In this document: in pieces, positions 20,601 through 29,909 of the stretch
Position numbering within the stretch: the stretch's first letter is position 1
Layout of the letters: every line of letters begins with the position of its first letter
Assembly (NCBI RefSeq): GCF_030936135.1
Contig: NC_082603.1
Span: forward strand, 26,316,880 to 26,380,879
Source of the DNA: Gavia stellata
Taxonomy: Eukaryota > Chordata > Aves > Gaviiformes > Gaviidae
Reading direction: 5' to 3'
DNA: 64,000 bases
Position numbers and translations under genes: made by a program
The notes under the pieces: generated by a model
Told to the model about the DNA's origin: nothing
What the model saw: the letters and a program-made list of their open reading frames with translations, nothing else
Databases searched by the model: none

Positions 20601-23600
20601 TGAAGGCAGCTCCTTGGGGCTGCTGCTGGGGGTTTGGGAATCTCCAGTGTCCCTGGAAGATGGAGCAATATCCTGGAGGATTTTACCCATGACACGGTCT
20701 TGTTAACAAGACAAGGATCTACACTTCTGTGTCGAAATGTGTTTTTAAGCCTGTGACATCTAGTAACCAGGACCTCTGTCTGCCTGAGCACCACCACCAC
20801 AACGCTGATCTTGCATCCTAGCCCTGAGCCCTAACAAGAGAGATCAGTCACTGCAAGAAGCACTGGCAGAAGAGAGCCCTGACAGATAAGCTTTGTAAAG
20901 ATTTGCTGAGGCAGTTAAAGACAGTCCCTCCTGCTGCTCTCAGGTGCTGACAGCCTGGTAGCTGGGCTGGCAGAAGGGAACGCGTGCTTGCTCCCGGCGC
21001 TCCCCGTGCGATGCCTCAGCCGAGATGCTAGGCTCCAAGGGCATCAGCTGGGATGAGGCACGGAAGGAGGGCAACTTCTCCACCCACCATCACAATTCAT
21101 CAAGTAAATGTAAATTGAAGCTGTAAGTTCTGGGTGTTAAGCTGAATGCAGTTAGATATGCACACAAGGAGGAGAGCGCAACACGTCTTTGTGAAATGCA
21201 GTGGTTTGCGCTGCTTCATTGGAGTTTGACCTGCTTGGCACAAAACGACTTTCCTAGGCGCTCTTTCAGCTGGTTAGCTGAAAAGCTGTAAGGCTGTGAC
21301 ACCAAGTGCAAATTTGGTTGAAGCTGATTTTGGAGAGATCTAAAGAACAAGCAAATTTTGAAGAAGAAAGAAGCTGAGAGCCTGAACCCAGGATGTTTCT
21401 GAAGGTACAGCTGGACCCTGGGTCTGCCCTTGCAGATGATGCTTATAGCACCCAAAACTACGGTCACAAAACACATGGTGGCAGTTACTTCTGCTCCGAC
21501 TAAGATCAGCTATAAGACAAAATGACAGACAAGTCCTACCTTAGTCAAAAAGAAAAAGAAAAGAAACCTGAAAGGCAACTCCAGCAAGCCATGCAATTGT
21601 GGGGCACTTTCAATACCTTAAAAGAGTGAGACAGAAGTTTTGAGGTTTGCTTCTTTAGAAGCGGTAACACTAATTTTCTTCCTACCTTTAAAAAAAGCTG
21701 TTTGAGTTCAATGATTTTTTAAAGGGTGGGGAGAAGACTTGTGCCACCTTAAACAGGGCCACAAACTGGAGTTAGCAGCAGAGGCAGCAAGGGCTGGGGA
21801 GCACCGCGGGTGCATGTAATGCCTCCTTTCCCGTAAGTATTTGGATCCGTACACAGAATCAAGCTCAGTTGCCAAGGTAAGTAATATATTTTGGCCACCA
21901 GCAGGTGATGTGTGCTTTAAAGAGCTGCGTGCTGTAAAGCAGGCAGAGCAGCTAAATGTCCAGTGGGTTTTGCGGGGAGATATGCAGTCCTTCAGCAGAA
22001 GCACGTTTACCCAGCTGGGGCTAACACGCGCCAAGAGCATGCAGAGCTGCTGCATGCTCACTTCCCCCGGCACTCGGTACGGTTGGCGTCAAACTGCTGA
22101 AGACATGGGGTTTCTGCAGCTCCCTTGGCAGGAGCATTTTCTACCCCTGAGATCCATCAGCTCACCTCCCCCAGCCCAACTGTTTCTCTTTTCTGGAGTA
22201 TCCCAGTAGAGTTCCCAAGCATCACACCCCCCATACTTTAAGATTTAGCATCTGGACAGTTTAAAGCAGCACTTTTCAAATCAGTATTTGCTCTGGATAC
22301 ACACAGGTCGCAGTTGGTCCTAAAAGAGTTGTGCCAGCAGCTACCAGGAAGAAATCACATTTGTATTGCGGTTCACCCACAACTCCTGTCTGTAAACACC
22401 CGTTTGCCACCATTTGGGGACCTGCTGGTCCCTCCTGGTCCCAGCCCCGCTCCCAGCCTTCCCTCAGAGCCTCTCTCCTTCCCAGGAGCTATATCTGTAC
22501 CAGACATGCTTTAGAAATCATAAAAGGCCTGATCCAAAACCTGATGAAGTCAAAAAGAAATAAAAAAAAAAAATTTTCAGTAGCTTTTGGACTGGAACAG
22601 ACTGGCAGAAAAAGACCCAGCATTTGGCTAACCCCAGTGCACCATGAATTAATTCCTGGATATTTAGCTGCATTTCAGAATTCTCCACCTTCTTTGCAAC
22701 AGGCATATTTTGATGGACGTTCCCCCAAAGTAGGTTAGTTTATCAGTAGCTGCATAGGATTGGAAAATTTGGGCTTTATTGAATCCTTGTTCTTCAGCAT
22801 TTTCCCTACTTCTATGTTTTTGCCAAATGAAGCAAGGTAGGTATAAACATTGCTATTGACATGAGTGGTAGAAATCTGCACTGAACCTTTTGAAAGAGTT
22901 CAAACATGACTGACATTTGTCAGTGCCTCAACAAAAGCATTTCCAACTAGATGAGCTGAATTTTGGGATGCCCCTGAAAAAAAAAAAAAAAATCCCTGAA
23001 GGAGTAACTGGTGTCTTAGAAAACATGGGCTACTTCTAGCTAAAGGGTTTACCCATAGCTTCACCAGCAAAACCACTAGGTAACCACATCAGAAGAGCTT
23101 GGTCCTGGACCTTCTCTGCAGCACCTTTGTTTTGGTAAGGCTGGTTGTGATGATGGCAGAGGTGAGAGAAACTCTGTGCACTCCGGCTTCCTTTCATCCG
23201 ATTCTCCTCTTTCTCAGCAATGCGTTCTTTTAGAGGATAAAGGCACTGGGAACAAAATCCACTGCAGTCACTCCCTCTACGACTATATTGTGCAAAACTT
23301 GCCTGGCCAGCCTGCCCTTCTCTCGGAGCTGTGGGAAGCTCCTCTGGCTCCATTTCTTTGATGCAGGTAGTGACCCCGGCACTAAGGAGAAGCAACATCT
23401 GCACCAGCTCTGTGAAACAGAGCTGCATCTTCTGAGACGGCAGTAAGATCACTGCAGGAGCCTGCTGATTTGTGTGAACACAAGAAGACCGTCCCATTTA
23501 TACATCAAGATCTCTTTAAATTAGCAGGGAAAGCTGGAAAGCCAATCTAAATTGGCTTTCTGCGTACTGATGGTATGATTTTGGATGTATTTTTGCATTA

Positions 23601-24447
23601 AGTACATTGGTATAATTTAATACAACGTCTCATCAGTCATGAGGTAACTCGGAGTTGAAGTCACTCTTACCCTTTCAGGAATTTTCTGCCCTTACGGTTC
23701 TTAGTTAGAATGGAAAAACTGAACTTAGAAACATGATCTGAAAACCAAAGGGTTGTAGGTCCAATTCTCCGGCTGGAGCAAACGAGGAAACGGGATTGAC
23801 TTGCATCGACTTACTCATGGGTGAAAAGTGAGCGTAGAAGGGAAGAGCTGAACAGCCAATGTGCCTGTTCTGAGATGTGGTTAAGAGAAACAGGGAGCAG
23901 TGAGAAACTGCAGATTCACTCTGTGCCCCCCACTACACGGGGAGTATGGGCCAGGGAGGGTGTAAAACCTCTCTGCCTTGGGGTGAGCCCCATCCTGCTC
24001 TCCCTAGGACAGGGGGACAGCCTCGTCTGCACTGGGGCACCCCATGGGGCTCAGCCCTTGCCCCCCATCGAGGACACGACTCACACCCTGTGGGTGGGTG
24101 AGGAACCCAGCACCCACTGGGGACGTGGGACAACCCGGCTGCTTCGGGTCAGCTGTCCACGGCTTGGAAACCCAGAGAAGGGAGGAAAAAAGCAGCAGGG
24201 ATCGCTTGAACAGCTGGGGAAGGGGGTGCTGGAGGTTACCCCCGCAGCCCACCTCCCTGAACCCCGACCAGGCTCCGTCCCCGGGACCTGCCGGCCCCCG
24301 CCCCGGCCGGAGGAGGGTCCCCACCGAGCCAGCTAAGAGCAGATTTCGCCCCTCATTTGCTTTGTGCTCCGTGCAGAGGTGAGAGGAGAGGGACAGAGAA
24401 AAAAAACCCTCCAGCTTTGCCTTTGGGGAAGCGGGAGGCTACTTCAG

Positions 24448-24640
24448 ACAAAACTGTTATCCATTAACATCCAATTATCACTTGGTCCAAGCCATTAATT
24501 ATAAATCAGCCTCCTAATTGGGATAATTAGCTCTCTGCTACTTAATGTAGTATGACTGATGCGTTTGGAAAGAAGGTAATCACTCCATTTGTTTAGCGTT
24601 AGGCGAACAAATCCAACTCTCATGGTTTAATTTCAGCCTT
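24448..24640. promoter_or_regulatory. AT-rich island dense in homeodomain core sites (candidate enhancer)
   Basis: An abrupt AT-rich island sits between GC-rich flanks. It carries many TAAT/ATTA cores within 190 bases, among them CCATTAAC, CAATTATC, ATTAATTA, CTAATTG, ATAATTAG, CTTAATG and GTAATCAC. It includes an inverted pair CTAATT-GGGAT-AATTAG at 24514-24530 that resembles a homeodomain dimer site. The function is inferred from motif density and position only. Confidence 0.4.
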
Positions 24641-25911
24641 AGCCTTCCCCGCGCTCCGGCCCCCCATCAACATTAAAAGCTCTTTGCAGTCCCATTAATT
24701 GTTTGGGAATCACGGCGGGGATGGGCACACGCAGCTCCGCGGGGCATTCGGGAGGGCAACCCCCGCGCCGGGGGTGCGACCGGGCCCGCCGCTTGCCGCG
24801 CCCCCCCGGGGGGGCATTGCTGGGGTTTTGGGGAGGAGGTTAGTTAGAGGGGACGGGTTTGAACCCGAGCGCGACCCACAGGTGCGATCGCTCCGGGGGA
24901 AGCGGGGGGCTCCGCGGGGCTCCGCGCCCCCCCTCCCCGCATCCCCTCGCCACGGCGGCTGGGATGCGCTTTTAGAAACCGCTTTGGTGACAGCGGAAAA
25001 AACTTTCCTTCTTCCCTTTTTTTTTCCCCCGCTCTCCTTTCCCCCACTTCCCCTGGACGTCTCATTAATGCCGGCTGCTCGGCGAGCCGCCGATAGCTGC
25101 GGGACATGATTAGATATTTATTACTGTCATTTACATGGAAAACTTGAGCTAACCAAGTGGAACTGGAGGGGGCCGCCGGAGGGGACGGGATGGGGCAGAG
25201 GGGGGAGATTTCTTTTTCCCCGGCGCTGGAAGCCGAGCCGGAACGCGGGACACAGCCGGAGCCCGGCCGGCTGGAGCGCCGGGTGCGGGGGGAAATCCCG
25301 CAGAGCCCTCCCCCCTTCCCAGGGGACGGGGGGTTGGGGCCGAGCCCTCCCCGGGTCCCAGGCTTTGGTGTCCCTTCGCTCCCTCCGCGGTTCGTTTCGA
25401 AAGGGATCGGGCGGCGCTCGGTGCGCGCATCCCACCGGGGTACGGGGGATGTTGCCCCCCTGCCTCCTTTCTGCTGCCGGGCTCGCCGGGGCCACCCCCG
25501 GGGACACCAGGGAATCGGCCCGGGATGCGCGGCCCCCTGCCCACCCCCCAGCCGGCCGAGGTCCCTGTCTGGAAATAAACGAAAAGAGGAGCCGGGGAAA
25601 AGCGCCTGCCGCGGGGACCGGACGGCTCCGTGCGGGGCGTTTCTTGCCCCTTCTCCCTCCAAAAAAAAGGGGCAGTCACGGCAGGTCTCGCAGGCAAACT
25701 CCAGCTCCCTCGGAAGAGAAACGTCCCCGAGCGCCTTGCTTCGGCTAGAGGAACGGCTGTCCTCTGCCCCGCCAAGGCGGGACCCCCCTCCCTGGGAGGT
25801 CACCCTCGTCTTCTCCTTGCCCCCTGCAAGGGGGACGGGTCCCCGGTGTCCCGGGCAGCCGGCACCGAGAGGGGACACGGACTTTTTTCCGCTCAAGTGC
25901 TGGCTGCGGCG

Positions 25912-25931
25912 CCCCCCCCCCCCCCCCCCCC
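25912..25931. repeat. Poly-C run (20 C)
   Basis: A mononucleotide C tract within the CpG-rich domain. It is read directly; its exact length may be affected by sequencing error. Confidence 0.9.
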
Positions 25932-26108
25932 TTCCCTATCTGTTATCCCATGGCCCGAGGGGCGACTCTGGCGGAGATGTATGAGATCTCTTGCGGTAAA
26001 AATATGCATGCTGATCCCCATTTGGTTAGCCCTATAATGGAGGTGTAAATAGGTTTCGACTACGAAGCCCCTAATTTATCAAGCGAGCCTGACAGCGCAG
26101 GTCCGGGA

Positions 26109-26116
26109 TTTATATA
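26109..26116 (-). promoter_or_regulatory. TATA-box-like element TATATAAA on the minus strand
   Basis: The minus strand reads GAGGTATATAAATCCCGG, a near-perfect TATA box with GC-rich flanks, in the gene's orientation and about 0.8 kb inside the proposed 5' intron. It could drive a second DMBX1 leader. I saw no strong donor within the next 150 bases, so a downstream exon is not established. Confidence 0.35.
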
Positions 26117-26932
26117 CCTCTTTAAGAGTGAGAGCAGGGAGGGGAGGCAGCACAGACCGGCCCCCCAGCTCCTTGCAGGCGGGTCCCCGCCCGTTTTACC
26201 GTCTAACCTCGCACAAGGATGATGTGTGGGGGGGTGATTTTCCCTAGAAAGCTTTCCCAGCGCTGCCGGAGTCTTGCCCTCCCTTGCCGTCTCCTCCGCA
26301 CTCAACTTCCAGCGGCACCAGAAAAAAACCCCAACCCCCGAGCACCCCCCTCAAGTGGGGCCGTGGCCCGGCCGCCCCCTCTCTCCCGGCCCCGCTCGGG
26401 GTGGTTTCTGCCCCCGGCGAGCTCTCAGCGGGCTGCGCGGCTTATTAAAACATCATTATGTAAATGGAGGGTGGAAAGTTGCGCTCTCCCCACGCCGGAG
26501 CCCGGCAAGCGGAGGGATGCGCGTCCCCCACCTTCCCCTCAGCCGGGTTGCACACCGCTCCCCCCCGCCAGCTGCCTAAACCCACACCGGAGCGGACCCA
26601 AGGCCCCAGTCCACGCCGCGTTTCGTGTGAGCAAGGCCCTGGGCTAGTAGTTGGGGGTTTGCCTTTTTTTTTTTTTTTTTGAGAAAGCGTAGTATACTCC
26701 AAATAAAGCGAAAAAGAGGGACAGGAGCGGATGGGATTTGCGCTGCAGCCCGGGCTGGGCTTCCCCTCCTCGGCGGTGCGCGCATCCCTGCCCGCGACTC
26801 CTCCGCCGGGCGCTGAGTCCCCCACGGAGGGATTCCCGCTCCTCTCAAACAAGCCCCAAACTCCCCTTATTTCCCCCCGCATCCCCAACCCACCCGGAGC
26901 CGCGCTGCCCGGGGGTATAGGGGGGTTCTTAC

Positions 26933-27090
26933 CTGAGGCGGCTCAACCTCTCCGCCCGCCGTGGGAGCGGTGACACGCGTGGGAGCGCGGCCCGCGCGGG
27001 GATCGGGCGCGGCGCTGCGCCCCGTCCCGCCCTACTCCATCCGCCCGCGCTGCCTGCGCGCTGCCTCCGCGCCCGGCGGAGCTGCCATCT
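26933..27090 (-). other. DMBX1: Candidate non-coding leader exon of DMBX1
   Basis: The minus strand has an excellent donor, GCCTCAG|GTAAGAA, with the last exon base at 26933. It sits in very GC-rich, CpG-dense DNA at the position expected for the 5' UTR exon that the acceptor before the ATG requires. The 5' end is a guess placed about 25-30 bases downstream of a TTTTAAAAA stretch. A short upstream ORF (27088-27032, 18 codons) would lie inside it. No cDNA support is available here. Confidence 0.5.
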
Positions 27091-27240
27091 ACCGGGAGGC
27101 TGCATTGAAGAAGGATTTTTAAAAGGAGCTTCATAGCGACCCGGGAGCTACCCAGCAAGATTTTCAATGGTCCTCCACCCTGTCAATCAAAACGGGGCTG
27201 CTGATACACCCCCCACACCCCCCCACCACTTCTTACCAGT
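27091..27240 (-). promoter_or_regulatory. Candidate core promoter of DMBX1
   Basis: This segment lies immediately upstream of the proposed leader exon inside the CpG-rich domain. On the minus strand a TTTTAAAAA stretch at 27116-27124 could act as a weak TATA-like element, with initiation near 27090. The assignment rests on the donor at 26932, the CpG context and the minus-strand orientation of the gene. Confidence 0.4.
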
Positions 27241-27377
27241 CATTTACTCCAAGCCGAGGTGTAAACGCCTAATTAAATCCCTGGGAGCGGATGGGATGCC
27301 GGTGGAAGGAGGAGGGCTAGACGCAGGGCCGGGGGGGTGATGGGGTCCGTAAGGCACAGGGGAGGGAAGCCATGCCT

Positions 27378-27390
27378 CCCCCCCCCCCCC
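27378..27390. repeat. Poly-C run (13 C)
   Basis: A mononucleotide C tract in the CpG-rich domain, directly visible. Confidence 0.9.
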
Positions 27391-27865
27391 GCCCCCTGCT
27401 TAGCAGCGCGCTGGAGCAGACCCCGAAGTTTCCCTCTCCCCCGATGGTCCCTGTGTGGAGGTGCTGATGGGGGACAATATCCCAGCGTTAATTACAGAGC
27501 CGCCGCCGCGGCCCCCCACCCTCCTCCTGGCCCCCTCGCTATCCCAGCTTAGCCTGCTGCACCCCTCGGCTGCTCTTTAAAAGGGAGAGAGGTGGGGGGA
27601 CACGGACACGGCATGCAGAGATAAAATTAGGAATAATGGTCCACAGCCCGCCCCGTCGGGAAAGCTCCGCTCCGGCAGCCGGGACCCCACGGGCGGCTCT
27701 GCCGTGCCTGGGTGGGGGGGACAGGGAAGGCAAGGGGAGGGAAAGCGGGCAAGGAGGGGAGGCTTCAGCGGAGAGGGAACGACCAGTTAACGCATCCCCC
27801 CGCTTTTTATTTTTTTTTTATAGGCTCCCCCGAAATACTTTTTTTCCGAGATGTAAAAAGAGGAA

Positions 27866-27925
27866 AACCAGCTTTTCCTTTCCTTTCCTTTTCTTTTCTT
27901 TCTTTCTTTCTCCCTCTCTCTCTCT
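27866..27925. repeat. Polypyrimidine tract with CCTTT/CTTT repeats
   Basis: The plus strand is almost purely pyrimidine here. It begins with imperfect TTTCC units and grades into TTTC and then CTCTCT. It is a simple repeat in the promoter domain. Confidence 0.85.
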
Positions 27926-29117
27926 GCGGGATTTTCGCAGGTACCTTCCCGTCCAGCGGTCGGGCTGGTTATCTGGCAGAGCTCACTAACTGGAGCGGTG
28001 GTTGTGTTTGCTTTTCAGCTTTGCCATGCCTTCGCAGCAGAAAGAGCAGTTTAAAGCCTTTAGAGAGATTGCTAATAGATGCCAGCTCCTTGCCTTTAGA
28101 TTCTCTCCCAGCCCAGGAGGATTTAGGATGGGATTGGGAGACGAGACGCCATTTCAGGCTCCAAAACACCCTGTTTTAAAATGACTGCGGGTAAGAGGAT
28201 TAAAACAATAATACCCCTCTCTTCTTGAAGGTTTTTTTTCCCTCTCTCCCTCCTATAGAAAAGATTTCTTCTCCCAGAGCAAAACCGTTTAGACAGGAAT
28301 TAAGGGAACAAGAAAGAATAAGAGGGGGGGAGAGGACCTTTTAATTTGAGCTTGATATTTTGTACAAATTCTGACCAAAAAAAAAAAGGGGGTCGGTCTG
28401 GCTCAGGACACCAGAAGGCTCCAAGTGCCACTTTCTTGTAATTTTTTTTTTTTTTTTTCAGAGGTTATGGGGTACCAAATGATTGTCCCGGGAAAGAGAG
28501 GGAGGGGGTGAATCTAAAAGGATTCTAAATCTATTCCAATCTATTCCAGCCCTCGCTCCGCCGAAGTCGCGCTTGCTCCCCAGAAAGGAGGGGAGCCCCT
28601 CGCACTGCCTTTCCCCCGCACCCTCTAATAAATAACCACCCACTTTTGGCCGGGAAACCGACTGGGCGAAACTCGGCGCTTTCATTGCCGTTATCGCTTT
28701 TCGGGGGCGTTTTTCGGGGCGCCGTGCCCGGGCTGACCTGGGCACCACCCCGCAAAGCCCATGGGGACTCTGCCTCCTTGCTTTTTTGGGATAACTCTGC
28801 AAAGGGACCCCCCCGCTCCCCCAGTTTGCAACCGGCACCTTCCCTACTCCGCTAATCACAACGAGTTGAAACGGGGGACGGCGGGGAGCAGGCAGACGAT
28901 GCTACCCAAAATTCAGCAGCCCCCCTGGAAGCCCCCCCTCGCCCCCCGAAGCCTGGCAGGGAGCAGCCCCGCCGACCTGTAGCTCGCAGGAACTGGGGCA
29001 CAAACCGCAACCCCGGGGTGCAAAAACCTGCTCAAGGGGCCGGCAAACTTTGCAGGGCTCCTCCGTTTAATGCAGCAGGGAAGGGTCTCCCCGTGTGCCG
29101 GGGGGGCTGTGCCCGCC

Positions 29118-29132
29118 GGGGGGGGGGGGGGG
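29118..29132. repeat. Poly-G run (15 G)
   Basis: A mononucleotide G tract in a locally G-rich segment (29100-29132) that also contains GCCCGCC. It is a possible quadruplex-forming stretch. Confidence 0.9.
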
Positions 29133-29839
29133 CAGCGCGTCTCCTCTCTGGTTTCTGAATTGTCGCTTGCAGCCCAGGCACAAAATCCCAACCCCTCCGA
29201 CCGCGATTTCACCATTGTCTCGCCTTTCTGCTCGCTGAGCTATTAAGCTCGGGAGATTTTGTGATGGCTTCGATGAAAAATCCTTAGTTTTAATTCCCTC
29301 CTTTCCCCCGAAGAATTAATAAGAGTTTCCCTCTGTCTTCAGAAAATCTTTGCGAGCTCTCCCGCGACGGGATTTCTGCTGTTTAACCAACCCCTATAAA
29401 TAAATAACTGCGCTTAATTCAGCGCGCCTTTGCAGAAACGAGTAAATAGTGCATTTAGCGCAGCTCGGAAAAGTAACCCCAGTTTGTCCGCACAACTGAT
29501 TTATCACATTTACCCCCCGCCCCACGGTACAGATGTGGGCAAAGCATCAGGAAATCGGTACCAGTTGTGTCGAGATGACAGGGTTGGGTTTTTTCCTCCA
29601 AAACGCGGGGAACCGAGGGAGGGATGCGGACTGAGCAGGAGGGAAGGCAGCCCCGGCAAAGAGCCGTTTGCAGCGGGGGGGGGTTGTGTGTGCGTCCCCC
29701 ACGACCCCTCCCCGGCCCCGCTCCCTCCCGAGCAGCCCCCTCCTCCCCGGGGCTCCGCAAACTTGCGGCCGGCACCGGCTCCGGCACCAAACCTCGGCTT
29801 GGCTGGGCGAGAAGCGGCTATTTCCACCCCCGCCAATAA

Positions 29840-29909
<70 letters not shown>
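29840..29909. repeat. AAT trinucleotide microsatellite (about 23 units)
   Basis: Seventy bases of uninterrupted AAT repeat follow AATAAA at the outer edge of the CpG-rich domain. Poly-isoleucine frames read through it are artefacts. It is likely to vary in length between individuals. Confidence 0.97.

Larger units (their letters stand above)
24640..29835. promoter_or_regulatory. CpG-rich domain around the DMBX1 5' end
   Basis: About 5 kb of GC-rich DNA contains frequent CpG in several dense blocks (about 24700-25000, 25150-25950, 26250-27080, 27300-27750, 28550-29130 and 29580-29830), separated by AT-rich breaks. A broad multi-block island like this is typical of Polycomb-regulated developmental transcription-factor genes. 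Long open frames in this domain, on both strands, are a by-product of low stop-codon density and show no family resemblance. Confidence 0.75.

Noticed and set aside
22516..22550. GGCCTGATCCAAAACC segment like an old sauropsid repeat
   Set aside because: Too short to distinguish from chance without alignment.
24844..25896. 350-codon open frame on the minus strand
   Set aside because: It lies in a GC-rich CpG domain where stops are rare. All frames are long there, composition is Gly/Pro/Arg-rich, and no domain is recognisable.
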